Source of the DNA: Saprospiraceae bacterium
GTDB lineage: Bacteria; Bacteroidota; Bacteroidia; Chitinophagales; Saprospiraceae
Assembly: GCA_020437105.1 (NCBI GenBank)
Contig: JAGQWR010000106.1
Location: 1-36,118, forward strand
DNA: 36,118 nucleotides
Direction of reading: 5' to 3'
The position numbers and the translations under genes are program-made. Below, one piece after another: positions 16,316 to 25,171 of this stretch (the stretch's first letter is position 1; each line of letters begins with the position of its first letter). Below the pieces are notes generated by a model, which searched no databases, had not been told where the DNA came from, and saw nothing but the letters and a program-made list of their open reading frames with translations.

Positions 16316-16469
16316 ATAGACCCAACCGGCGCAGCCGAATAGACAAAAAGGGCTAAAAGCCCTAATCGACCCTAGACCCTCGACAGGGCGCAGCCCTCAC
16401 ATATAGACCGGGCGCAGCCCCTAGACCGCAAAGCCGACAGGCGAGCTAGACCAAGCCAAAGGCATAGAC
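16316..16469 (-). repeat. Punctuated mini-hairpin array B (inverted homologue of array A)
   Basis: Read on the minus strand it shows GGTCTAG/GGTCTAT-type heptamers between hairpins GCC-TTT-GGC, GGGC-TGC-GCCC (one extended to AGGGC-TGC-GCCCT), AGGGCT-TTT-AGCCCT and CGGC-TGC-GCCG. A 33-bp stretch (16346-16378) is the exact reverse complement of 4621-4653, a 21-bp stretch (16422-16442) of 4588-4608, and a 16-bp stretch (16325-16340) of 4659-4674. It has one extra ~34-bp hairpin unit relative to array A. It begins 2 bp after the WD40 stop codon. Confidence 0.85.
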
Positions 16470-16471
16470 GT

Positions 16472-17386
16472 TCAACGGACTTCCCAAACAATCAGCGTAC
16501 GATCATCACTGGCAGAGATCAATCGATTCTCATAACCTGACCAGAGCAGCCTGTTTACAGAATTGAGATGGCCCTGATCTCTCGGACCCTCCAGTACTTT
16601 TAGCAATTCGAGGGTTTGGATATCCCATATTTTAACGGTTCGATCGCGGCTGGCAGAAGCGAGATAAACACCCCTGGGATCCAACACCAAATCATTTATG
16701 GTATAGCGATGAGCCGGCACTTCAAGTTGTAATTTTGGTGTGGCATCCAGGTTCCACTTGCGGAGCATCGCATCGCGGCCGCCGGAGATTAACTGGTTTC
16801 CATCCGGGGTATAGACCAAACTAAACGCCGAAAGCTGGTGGGCATCCCGAATAACATCCCGGAGACTAAATTTCGCCCAATCCAATAAATAAATATGGCC
16901 ATCACTGGCTCCAACAGCCAGTTCATTTCGGGCTGCAGACCAGGCCAGGCTACGCAGGCGTTCACCACTCAGTTGCAAACTCTCCAGGGGCCGGTGGCTT
17001 TCGATATCCCATTTGCTAATCAACCCGTCTCCCCCAAGCGTGTAAACCGAATCTTCCATTAATTTGATATCATATACACCTTGTTTGTGAAACTCCAATC
17101 GTCGGGTCTTTTCAGGTTCCTCCAGATTAATCCAATTCACTTGTCCATTCATGGTACCTGCTACCAATCCCTTCGTTTTTGGAAGGTAACAAAGGCTAAA
17201 AACCTGCTCGGGGGCTTCGGCTACCAGCCGTCCTAAATCGGGACTTTGGAGATTCCATTCTACGATCCACCCATCACCGGAAGCGGCATAAAACAAATGG
17301 GGAACCCCTCCCTGTGCAAGGGCAAAGATCGAGGCATTATGGCCGGTCAGGCGGATTTGGGATTCGATTTTAATGGTTGGTGGCAT
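16472..17386 (-). CDS. WD40-repeat beta-propeller protein
   Basis: This 304-aa protein has about seven WD40 units. Examples are GHNASIFALAQ ... GDGWIVEWNL, VYTLGGDGLISKWDI, LAVGASDGHIYLLDW, GNQLISGGRDAMLRKWNL, VYLASASRDRTVKIWDI and NRLISASDDRTLIVWEV, each with the blade-end aromatic-D/N pattern. It matches one seven-bladed propeller with no other domain and no signal peptide, so it is probably a cytoplasmic scaffold whose partner is unknown. The start is ATG; a TATATTTG element lies about 63 bp upstream (minus, 17457-17450). It is followed by array B and then dcd on the same strand. Confidence 0.92.
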   Translation of the reverse strand: MPPTIKIESQIRLTGHNASIFALAQGGVPHLFYAASGDGWIVEWNLQSPDLGRLVAEAPEQVFSLCYLPKTKGLVAGTMNGQVNWINLEEPEKTRRLEFHKQGVYDIKLMEDSVYTLGGDGLISKWDIESHRPLESLQLSGERLRSLAWSAARNELAVGASDGHIYLLDWAKFSLRDVIRDAHQLSAFSLVYTPDGNQLISGGRDAMLRKWNLDATPKLQLEVPAHRYTINDLVLDPRGVYLASASRDRTVKIWDIQTLELLKVLEGPRDQGHLNSVNRLLWSGYENRLISASDDRTLIVWEVR

Positions 17387-17604
17387 GCGGTCTGTTGGAT
17401 TTTACGGAGCGAAACCTCCCGGGTTCCAAAAGGAAACAACTTAGCACCTCAAATATATCAATGCAATAACATCAAAAAAAATACTATTGAATATTACAGA
17501 ATTCTACCTTAGCATTCAGGTCCTTTAATTATTTTCGATCCATCATTTTAGTTTTTTCCTTGTTCGCAAAAATGGCCTGACCAAAGTCATCAAATCCAGT
17601 ACCA

Positions 17605-18246
17605 TTGCCAATATCACTACACCAACATATTTATCCTTTAGGCGAAGTCGGGATTTGGGAAATACAGGAGCCTGAATCCTATTTTCGGGAAGATCTGGAT
17701 CTCAGCCAAAAAGAAATTACCCAAATTGACAGCATGATCGGGAAGCGCCGCATTGAGTGGCTTGCCGGACGCAAACTGCTGCATGAAATGTCAGGCAGGG
17801 AAACCCGGGGAGTCTGCCTCAAAGATGAATTTGGGAAACCCTATCTGGAAGACTCGGATTATCATATTTCCATTAGTCACTCACACGAGCTGGTAGCAGT
17901 AGCTGCCGCTCCTGTTTCAGTAGGTGTTGACATTCAGTATTTGGTCGAGAAAATCGGACGCATTGCACATAAATTTGTTCGGGAAGAGGAAGCTGCGACC
18001 ATTTTACCGGAAACCCGTTTAGAACACCAGCATGTCATCTGGGGTGCAAAGGAATGTTTATATAAAGCCTACGGCAGAAAGCAACTGGACTTTTTAGTAC
18101 ATCTCCAAATCGAGCCTTTTGTTTATCGGCCGGAAGGGGGCCTGACAACCGGCTGGGTCATTAAAGAGGATTACAAAGCCTATTTCCAGGTATATTATGA
18201 GTTACATGGAGATTATATGTTTGTTTATACGGTAGAGCGGAGCTGA
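17605..18246 (+). CDS. 4'-phosphopantetheinyl transferase (Sfp type)
   Basis: 213 aa. It carries the superfamily signatures: SISHSHELVAVA, GVDIQ (D109) and WGAKECLYKAYG (E150, K154). The enzyme moves the phosphopantetheine arm of CoA to a Ser of carrier proteins. The third metal-ligand position is Q111 rather than Glu. The start is a TTG, chosen because family members align from MP-x-L through LGEVGIWEI and the next ATG (residue 44) would cut the fold. No carrier-protein or synthase gene is nearby, so it may serve the fatty-acid carrier or a distant cluster. It is convergent with a thioredoxin-like gene across a shared terminator. The 218 bp before it are AT-rich with no further feature seen. 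Confidence 0.92.
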   Translation: MPISLHQHIYPLGEVGIWEIQEPESYFREDLDLSQKEITQIDSMIGKRRIEWLAGRKLLHEMSGRETRGVCLKDEFGKPYLEDSDYHISISHSHELVAVAAAPVSVGVDIQYLVEKIGRIAHKFVREEEAATILPETRLEHQHVIWGAKECLYKAYGRKQLDFLVHLQIEPFVYRPEGGLTTGWVIKEDYKAYFQVYYELHGDYMFVYTVERS

Positions 18247-18252
18247 GAAAGC

Positions 18253-18290
18253 AAAAGGCACTTGAAGGGAACATTTCTCCAAGTGCCTTT
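18253..18290. terminator. Bidirectional terminator between PPTase and thioredoxin-like genes
   Basis: An 11-bp perfect stem, AAAGGCACTTG / CAAGTGCCTTT, encloses a 15-nt loop. It sits between two convergent genes, with A-rich and T-rich flanks that suit termination in both directions. Confidence 0.82.
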
Positions 18291-18310
18291 CTAATTTTCA
18301 CAGCAAAATA

Positions 18311-18919
18311 TTACTTCGTTTTAATCGAGCAACCAACTGCTTTTGTAAAATCAGGGTCGATCGCTTCGCCATTTTCCATGGCATTGATCGCATTCTCTAC
18401 GTAGCGTACTTCTACTGCTTCTGGCTCACGGGCATTATCATCAATGGCTCCGATATAGCGCACAATCAAGTTGGCATCCAGTAAAAATACATGCGGGGTT
18501 CGGGTTGCTCCGTAAGCCGGATATACTTTTTGGCCGCGGTCAAAGAGGTATTGGAAAGGAAATACTTTCTCCTCTGCACGGATTTTCATATTTGCATAAC
18601 TGTCTTCAGGTACTACCTCCGGATCATTTGGATTGATCGCAATAACCGGATACCCCATCGGGGCATATTTGTTGTGCAGCTCGATCAGACGATCTTCATA
18701 CATCACAGCATAAGGGCAATGATTGCAGGTAAAAGTGACGATAAATCCTTTTGCTTCCGGGAAGTCTGACAAGGATACTTGCTCGCCAAAGATATTTGCA
18801 AGCTTAAAATCAGGTGCTTTATCACCTACGCTCAGACCACCTTCGGTGTCAGGACCCATAGTAGAATACATGGCCAGTCCCAAAATCAAAACAGGTACGA
18901 AACTGAAAAACTTTTTCAT
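18311..18919 (-). CDS. Exported peroxiredoxin/thioredoxin-fold protein (TCNHCPYA type)
   Basis: 202 aa with an N-terminal signal segment (FFSFVPVLILGLAMYS) and a redoxin fold: VGDKAPDFKLANIFGEQVSL, then FTCNHCPYAVMYEDRLIEL with a CxxC pair, AINPNDPEVVPEDSY, and TPHVFLLDANLIVRYIG. This family is widespread, and its CNHCP motif suggests disulfide or thiol-peroxide chemistry in the periplasm; its exact substrate is not established. A TlpA-like gene ends 8 bp upstream, so the two form an operon of two exported redox proteins. It ends at a bidirectional terminator. Confidence 0.9.
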   Translation of the reverse strand: MKKFFSFVPVLILGLAMYSTMGPDTEGGLSVGDKAPDFKLANIFGEQVSLSDFPEAKGFIVTFTCNHCPYAVMYEDRLIELHNKYAPMGYPVIAINPNDPEVVPEDSYANMKIRAEEKVFPFQYLFDRGQKVYPAYGATRTPHVFLLDANLIVRYIGAIDDNAREPEAVEVRYVENAINAMENGEAIDPDFTKAVGCSIKTK

Positions 18920-18927
18920 AGTTCAAT

Positions 18928-19422
18928 TTATTTAATGAATGCGCTTAATATATCATCTAACTCCTCAAAAGAGTGAAATGCCTCTTTGGCAAAATAGCGT
19001 TGGTCTCCTTTATAAACCAGTGTAACAGGAATGGCACCATCCCAGCGGGTATCTACCCGATCGATCCAGTCGTTGTATCTTCCATCCGTAAGGACTACCA
19101 CTTCCGAACGCAGTTGCCGCTCTTCCATAAACGGAATCAACTTTGTTTCAATCTGCTTCGGGAAATCCAGGCTCACTAAAATTACCTTTACTTTTTCTCC
19201 GGCATACTTATCGCGAATTGCCTCGATAAAAGGTAGTTCCTCGACACATGGTTTGCACCAGGTTGCCCAGAAATTGATGACGTAAGTCGTATCGCTTGAA
19301 TAGGCAAAGATCGGAGCCAGTTCATCAAAGGTTTCGTAAATAGGCGGACTGCTTTGCGCTTTCGCGAAATGCGGAAGGAAACTTGATAACGCCAGCAGGA
19401 GGGATACAGTAGATATTTTCAT
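18928..19422 (-). CDS. TlpA-like thioredoxin, periplasmic
   Basis: 164 aa from the ATG at 19422. The frame is open from a TTG at 19440, but the ATG starts a normal signal peptide (KISTVSLLLALSSFLPHFAKAQ), so it is preferred. The mature part is a thioredoxin domain with YVINFWATWCKPCVEELPFIE (WCKPC active site) and the cis-Pro region GAIPVTLVYKG. TlpA/ResA-like proteins reduce disulfides in exported proteins, often for cytochrome maturation. It precedes the redoxin gene with an 8-bp gap; the pair could pass electrons between them, which is inference. Confidence 0.92.
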   Translation of the reverse strand: MKISTVSLLLALSSFLPHFAKAQSSPPIYETFDELAPIFAYSSDTTYVINFWATWCKPCVEELPFIEAIRDKYAGEKVKVILVSLDFPKQIETKLIPFMEERQLRSEVVVLTDGRYNDWIDRVDTRWDGAIPVTLVYKGDQRYFAKEAFHSFEELDDILSAFIK

Positions 19423-19502
19423 ACAATACACAAAGCACAAAACTGCTCATTTTGTTTTATGGTCGGAAGATTTCTTCTGTTAAAGAGAAGTTAAAACAAA
19501 AA

Positions 19503-19533
19503 GGCGTACTCCGGCATAATGCCAAAGTACGCC
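19503..19533 (-). terminator. Terminator of the double-LamG gene
   Basis: GGCGTACT/AGTACGCC stem with an inner GGCAT-A-ATGCC hairpin. On the minus strand it is followed by TTTTTGTTTT. It begins 26 bp after the LamG gene's stop codon. Confidence 0.8.
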
Positions 19534-19559
19534 ATGTACATGGGATGAAAAGCTTTAGG

Positions 19560-21290
19560 TTACAGTTTTATTAGGGGTTCAGAATAGACGATTTTATGTT
19601 GCATGCGCACACTGATCCAGTAAACTGCCTGTGGCAAATCATATAGATTCAGCTCGATCCTGGATTCACCAGCGTTAAAAATTTGTTCCCGGATCAGGCG
19701 ACCAAAAGAATCGTATAATTCAACTGAAAAACGTTCTTGAGCCGGTTCGGTCAATTGGATGGTACAAATATCTTCTGCCGGATTAGGGAATACGCCCAAT
19801 TGCAACCATTCCGGCGTTTGCTCTTTTGTAGAAACGAATGTATCGCAAAGCATGATATCTGCACATACATAGTTGGAAGCGGGGCCTATCAATCCTAAAT
19901 TATGGAAAGACCCATCATTTGCATTTGCTGTATTATCCCATACGGCACCGACACCATTATTATTAATCCCGCCAACGCCTTCTTCAAAGGTATAATAGAG
20001 CAATAAGCCATTGCCAAATCCCGATAAGGTGCAATCTTTAGTATCATTAATCTGACTTAAAGAACGTGCATAACTCCACACCCGGACTTCATCAATCATC
20101 CCTGCCCAGGTTTGGTTATCGCCGGTACTTCCTCCTGTCCATCTCCCAATGGTAAAGTTATTATCTAAGGACATTCCGGAGAATCCGGTTCCGGTGTAAA
20201 CCAAAACACCATCCAGGTAAATTTTAATGGTACCTCCCTGCCGGGTAGCTGCGAGATGGTACCATTGGTTATTATTAATGCTTATGCCTGTGGAGGTTGC
20301 AGAGCCACTACTTGCCACAAAAGCCAGGTCGCTATCACAAACACCGAGTTCGAAGCGATCTCCTCCACAGCCAATGATGCGTTCGAAATTATTGGAACAG
20401 CCGGTTTGGCCATCCGCATCCTCATTGTAAAACATACATTCAATCGTAAAATCAACGATGCCGTTTACCGGAGAATTCGCAGCTTTCAAATAATCATTCT
20501 GTCCGTCAAAATGCATGGCAGTATTGGTACAGCAAGGCTCCAGCACATTGCCTGCGCAGACCCAATTGGAGGTTCCAAAATCCAGTGTAAAATTGTAAAG
20601 GGTTCCATCATTGGGTGAAACAGTAAGGTCTTCCAAAACTCCAACTGTGGGGTTACTATTATTAGGTACACCCTGATCAAATCGATAATAATCTACCAGA
20701 CCCAATTCATTTCCCAATAGCGGACATTCACTATTAGCGCATATTTCATCCGGACTCAGGGCATGATCCCAGATACGCAGCTCATCCAATTTGCCAGTCC
20801 AGAGTTGGTCATCACCGGCACTTCCTCCTACCCAGCGACCAAGACGGAATGAATTATCCAGGCTAAAAGCTCCATAAGATTGGGAGAAAACCAATGCGCA
20901 ATCCAGAAACACTTCTACATCGTTTCCGGTGCGGGTTACGGCCAGGTGATACCATTGAAAATGATTAATGGGTGTGATAAGAGTAGCCGAGGTATTATTT
21001 ACGACAATGGAAAGGTCATCTTCGCAAACGCCCAATTCAAAACGAGCACCTCCGGCACAAAAAATACGCTCCATGTTTCCGCTGCAACCGGTTTGGCCAT
21101 CTGCATCTTCCGAGTAAAACCAAATTTCAACGGTAAAATCTACGCTCCCCTGAATCGGAGAATTAGCGAGTTGTACATAATCGCCTGTACCATCAAAATG
21201 AAGGGCTCGATTCACGCAATCATCCTGAGCACTTAAGTTGGTTAGGGCACTAAAGAATAAAAATACAAATAGGTAAAAATGAGATTTCAT
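19560..21290 (-). CDS. Secreted double-LamG protein with T9SS sorting domain
   Basis: 576 aa from the ATG at 21290, which heads a clean signal peptide (SHFYLFVFLFFSALTNLSAQ); the frame is open five codons further from a TTG. Two LamG/concanavalin-like modules follow, each starting A(L/M)HFDG-x-(G/N)DY and ending with a linker and a Cys-containing NYVCA or NWVCA segment. They are near-duplicates over ~230 residues, sharing FYSEDADGQTGC / FYNEDADGQTGC and WYHLAVTR / WYHLAATR. The C-terminus (VFPNPAEDICTIQL ... LPQAVYWISVRM) is a T9SS type A sorting domain. It is probably displayed or released at the cell surface and binds glycan or protein; the ligand is unknown. It lies 113 bp after dnaE on the same strand and ends at its own terminator. 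Confidence 0.92.
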   Translation of the reverse strand: MKSHFYLFVFLFFSALTNLSAQDDCVNRALHFDGTGDYVQLANSPIQGSVDFTVEIWFYSEDADGQTGCSGNMERIFCAGGARFELGVCEDDLSIVVNNTSATLITPINHFQWYHLAVTRTGNDVEVFLDCALVFSQSYGAFSLDNSFRLGRWVGGSAGDDQLWTGKLDELRIWDHALSPDEICANSECPLLGNELGLVDYYRFDQGVPNNSNPTVGVLEDLTVSPNDGTLYNFTLDFGTSNWVCAGNVLEPCCTNTAMHFDGQNDYLKAANSPVNGIVDFTIECMFYNEDADGQTGCSNNFERIIGCGGDRFELGVCDSDLAFVASSGSATSTGISINNNQWYHLAATRQGGTIKIYLDGVLVYTGTGFSGMSLDNNFTIGRWTGGSTGDNQTWAGMIDEVRVWSYARSLSQINDTKDCTLSGFGNGLLLYYTFEEGVGGINNNGVGAVWDNTANANDGSFHNLGLIGPASNYVCADIMLCDTFVSTKEQTPEWLQLGVFPNPAEDICTIQLTEPAQERFSVELYDSFGRLIREQIFNAGESRIELNLYDLPQAVYWISVRMQHKIVYSEPLIKL

Positions 21291-21403
21291 AATCCAGAAT
21301 TTCAAGTGTAAAAAATTAGAGTCGCAGGCTGTATTGCCTTACTCCCTTATTCAATTCACTTACTAGTATCCTGGAATTTGCTGATCTTATGCTCTGATAG
21401 AAA

Positions 21404-24400
21404 TTAATTTAACTTATAGGTGATATTCATTTTCTCCAGCTGCTCCACAAAATCGCCGTCGGCGTTTACTTTTTTTGCTTTAGCGTAATAAGTCAGGCTG
21501 GTTCTGTTTTTCCGGTCAACCAGACGGAATTTCATCCGGTGTTTCCCTTTATGATTTTTGCAAAGAGATTCGAGATCATTTATGAGGTCTGTGGTAATAG
21601 TATCTACGGCCAGATTCAGCGTGATGGATTCGGTCATTTGCTGACCAATTGTTTCCATCATTTTTACATCCTTTAATTTCACCTGATACTCTTCACTGTT
21701 ATAACGGGGCTGGTAGGATCCTGTAATAAATACGCACTGACCAACCTCCAGTATATTTTTAAAATTCTGATAATCTTCCCGGAAAAGAGCTAACTCAATG
21801 GAGCCATCAAAGTCTTGAATGGTAAACAGTCCCCAACCTGTACCTTTTTTACTGACCCGATGCTGCACACTGACTACAATACCTGCCAGTTTTACATCCT
21901 TTCCTTTAAAACGGTCCAATTCAGCCAGGCTGGCATTGGTAAAGTTTTCAATCTCCAGCGAATAATCATCCAGAGGGTGGCCGCTTATATAAATCCCGGT
22001 CACTGCTTTTTCACGGGTTAGTTTCTCCAGTAAACTCCACTCCGGGGATTTTGGTACCTCCGGTTCCGGGAGCAGCACCTCGTCACTGGCGCCAAAAAGG
22101 GAATTAGCGGCTTCTGCCTTTTGGCTTTGGTAGGCATTTCCATACCGAAGCAGGTGCTCAATAAACGTATCGTATTTCCCGGAAGGGGCAAAATAAACAG
22201 CCCGATGAATATCATCAAACAGATCCAATGCGCCACCCAAAGAAAGGCTTTCCATTACCTTTTTATTAATGGCGCGTAAGCTCATTCTTCGCGTAAAATC
22301 AAAGACACTTAAAAAGGGACCATTTGCCCGTTCCAGAATAATTTCTTCTACCGGCCCCTCGCCTACGCCCTTTAAGGCCGACATGCCAAAACGAACATGC
22401 CCGTCTTTGTTTACCGAAAAATCAGACACGCTTTCATTAAGATCCGGACCAAGTACGGTTAGTCCCATGCGTTTGCATTCCCGCAGAAAGAATGTCAATT
22501 TAGTAATATCATTTTTGTTGTGCGTCAGCACCGAAGCCATAAACTCTGCCGGATAATGCGCCTTTAGATAGGCTGTCTGGAAGGCCACAAATGCATAACA
22601 GGTAGAGTGCGATTTATTGAAGGCATAAGACGCAAAAGCTTCCCAATCCTTCCAAACCTTGTCCAGTATTTCTTTCGGGTGCCCATTGGTTTGTCCGCCC
22701 TCAATGAATTTGGGATAAAGTGCATCAATGAGGTCCTTTTTCTTTTTACCCATTGCCTTCCGCAGCATATCGGCTTCTCCCTTGGTGAAACCAGCCAGCT
22801 TCTGCGAAAGTAACATCACCTGTTCCTGATATACGGTGATTCCGTATGTCTCTTTCAGGTTTTCCTCCATGGCGGGCAAATCATAAGAGATTGCTTCGCG
22901 TCCGTTTTTACGGGCTACGAAATTGGGGATATACTCCAGCGGTCCTGGCCGGTACAAGGCATTCATGGCAATGAGATCCTCAAAAACAGAAGGAACTAAT
23001 TCCTTCAGATATTTTTGCATCCCGGCACTCTCATATTGAAAAATACCAATTGTCTCCCCTTTCTGGAAGAGTTTATAGGTCAGTTCATCATCCAGTGGCA
23101 CTTCCTCCGGATCGAGTACAATGCCATGCGACTCTTGTACCATGCGCACGGCATCCTTAATGATGGTCAGGGTTTTGAGGCCGAGAAAGTCCATCTTCAA
23201 CAAGCCGGCTTCCTCCGCTACACTATTGTCAAACTGACTAACCAACAAGGCACTATCCTTGGCAGTTGTAACTGGCACATAACGGGTAATATCATCAGGT
23301 GTGATAACCACCCCACAAGCATGAATACCTGTATTCCGAACCGATCCTTCCAGTTTTTTAGCGGTGCGGATCATTTGTCCGATATCATCTGTGCCTTCGG
23401 CTAATTTCCGAAACTGGTAGGCTTTGCCTTGTTCTTCCGAGTTGAGAACTGCTTTCAGTTTTGGGTCGATATCGCCATCGGCCAGCACATTTTTCAAACT
23501 GGCTTTCAGGTGCGCCGGAAAGGACTTGGAGACACCGTCCACTTCCGAAAGCGGAATATTCATCACCCGACCTACATCGCGCAAAGAAAGCTTTGCTGCC
23601 ATGGTGCCATAAGTAATGATCTGAGCGACCTGATTCTGGCCGTATTTCTCCACTACATAGTCGATCACCTTTTGGCGTCCCTCGTCATCAAAGTCAATAT
23701 CAATATCGGGCATAGACACCCGCTCCGGGTTGAGGAATCTCTCAAACAGCAGATTGTATTTAATCGGATCCACATTGGTAATCCCGGTACAATAAGCTAC
23801 TGCCGAACCGGCAGCAGATCCCCTGCCCGGACCAACGGATACGCCCATTTCCCGGGCAACCGTTGTAAAGTCCTGTACAATCAGGAAGTAACCCGGATAT
23901 CCGGATTTCCGGATAACGTCCAGTTCAAAATTGAGCCGTTCTTCAATAGGCGGCGTGATAGTACCGTAGCGCTTCTTTGCGCCCAGAAATGTCAGGTGCC
24001 GCAAATAGTCATCCTGTGTTTTAAACTGGGGCGGCACCGGGAAAGCCGGCAACAACACATCGCGTTTGAGTTCCAGCGAGTCGATCTTACTAAAGATCTC
24101 CATCGTATTGTCGATGCTTTGCGGCACATCCTTAAACAAGTGATTCATCTCCGCCTGCGTCTTAAAATAAAAGTCGGAGGAAGGAAATTTAAAGCGGGAA
24201 GTTTCTTCGAGTAAACTATTGGTATTGATACACAACAGAATATCGTGTGGATCGGCATCCTCTTCTTCCACATAATGGGAGTCATTGGTTGCAATGACCT
24301 TAATGTTATATTTTTCTGCAAAAAGCAGCAACTGCTGATTGATATCCTCCTGACTCACGCCGAGATTATCAATGTTTTCCAGTCCGTGATGTCGTTGTAA

Positions 24401-24931
24401 TTCTATGTAAAAATCCTCGCCAAATAATTCGTACCACCAACGCAATTTTTGTTCTGCATCTTCTACATCGCCCCGCAAAATGGCTTGGGGAATCTCTGCT
24501 CCAATACAACAGGAGGTAGCAATTAGTCCTTCATGGTATTGCAATAAAAGCTCCTTATCAATTCGGGGAAATTTACTGTAAAGTCCCTGAATGTATCCAA
24601 GGGAGCAAAGTTTTGACAGGTTCTCGTATCCCTTCTGATTTTTTGCTAATAACAGTTGGTGGTAGCGTTTATCTTTCTCACCATTCGCCCGGGAAAAAGC
24701 TTTTATATGGCGATCCTCCACCATATAAAACTCACAACCAACGATGGGCTTAATGCCCCTTTTATTGGCTTCTGCCACAAACTTGAAGGCGCCAAACATA
24801 TTGCCATGATCAGTCAGGGCAACCCCCAACTGGCCATCCGACTTGGCTTTGTCCATCATGACAGCGATATCGCTGGCTCCGTCTAAGAGCGAATATTGAG
24901 TATGGCAATGGAGGTGCACAAAATCAGGCAT
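21404..24931 (-). CDS. dnaE: DNA polymerase III subunit alpha
   Basis: About 1175 aa from the ATG at 24931; a TTG eight codons upstream is less likely because family members begin at FVHLHCHTQYSLLDG. Domains in order are the PHP domain (HLHCHTQYSLLDG, TDHGNMFG), the polymerase core with GPGRGSAAGSAVAYC and the catalytic PDIDIDFDDEGR, a fingers region around MRKAMGKKKKDLID, helix-hairpin-helix segments near MSALKGVGEGPVEEII, and a C-terminal OB fold (VKLAGIVVSVQHRVSKKG). It is the replicative polymerase subunit. The length and motif order fit DnaE1. The long forward reading frame at 23429-24214 is its antisense shadow. It may be cotranscribed with the LamG gene, since no terminator is visible between them. 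Confidence 0.97.
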   Translation of the reverse strand: MPDFVHLHCHTQYSLLDGASDIAVMMDKAKSDGQLGVALTDHGNMFGAFKFVAEANKRGIKPIVGCEFYMVEDRHIKAFSRANGEKDKRYHQLLLAKNQKGYENLSKLCSLGYIQGLYSKFPRIDKELLLQYHEGLIATSCCIGAEIPQAILRGDVEDAEQKLRWWYELFGEDFYIELQRHHGLENIDNLGVSQEDINQQLLLFAEKYNIKVIATNDSHYVEEEDADPHDILLCINTNSLLEETSRFKFPSSDFYFKTQAEMNHLFKDVPQSIDNTMEIFSKIDSLELKRDVLLPAFPVPPQFKTQDDYLRHLTFLGAKKRYGTITPPIEERLNFELDVIRKSGYPGYFLIVQDFTTVAREMGVSVGPGRGSAAGSAVAYCTGITNVDPIKYNLLFERFLNPERVSMPDIDIDFDDEGRQKVIDYVVEKYGQNQVAQIITYGTMAAKLSLRDVGRVMNIPLSEVDGVSKSFPAHLKASLKNVLADGDIDPKLKAVLNSEEQGKAYQFRKLAEGTDDIGQMIRTAKKLEGSVRNTGIHACGVVITPDDITRYVPVTTAKDSALLVSQFDNSVAEEAGLLKMDFLGLKTLTIIKDAVRMVQESHGIVLDPEEVPLDDELTYKLFQKGETIGIFQYESAGMQKYLKELVPSVFEDLIAMNALYRPGPLEYIPNFVARKNGREAISYDLPAMEENLKETYGITVYQEQVMLLSQKLAGFTKGEADMLRKAMGKKKKDLIDALYPKFIEGGQTNGHPKEILDKVWKDWEAFASYAFNKSHSTCYAFVAFQTAYLKAHYPAEFMASVLTHNKNDITKLTFFLRECKRMGLTVLGPDLNESVSDFSVNKDGHVRFGMSALKGVGEGPVEEIILERANGPFLSVFDFTRRMSLRAINKKVMESLSLGGALDLFDDIHRAVYFAPSGKYDTFIEHLLRYGNAYQSQKAEAANSLFGASDEVLLPEPEVPKSPEWSLLEKLTREKAVTGIYISGHPLDDYSLEIENFTNASLAELDRFKGKDVKLAGIVVSVQHRVSKKGTGWGLFTIQDFDGSIELALFREDYQNFKNILEVGQCVFITGSYQPRYNSEEYQVKLKDVKMMETIGQQMTESITLNLAVDTITTDLINDLESLCKNHKGKHRMKFRLVDRKNRTSLTYYAKAKKVNADGDFVEQLEKMNITYKLN

Positions 24932-25171
24932 GGGATCAGAATTAACAGCAAACAAAAGGAGAAAAGGCAGCGGTAGGATGCGCCTATTAAGTGGGTGAAT
25001 TTAGCCAAAAAACAGCACAAGCCGAAAGGATCAGCAGCTAGTTTTTCCACAAAAATGCTCCAACTCTTTAATTATATCATAACCAGAGATTTACGCATAC
25101 TTAACACTGTAAACTGACATTTGTATGGAAAACATTTTCCCCCTCCGGGAAGCTCACAAAGTCATGCATTT

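Noticed and set aside
4541..16469. Composite transposon or genomic island bounded by inverted hairpin arrays
   Set aside because: The interior holds core genes (ddl, dcd), there is no transposase or integrase, and no target-site duplication is visible. Inverted repeats alone do not make it a mobile element.
23429..24214. 261-aa forward reading frame
   Set aside because: It lies antisense within dnaE, whose coding frame is certain, and the translation has no domain-like pattern.
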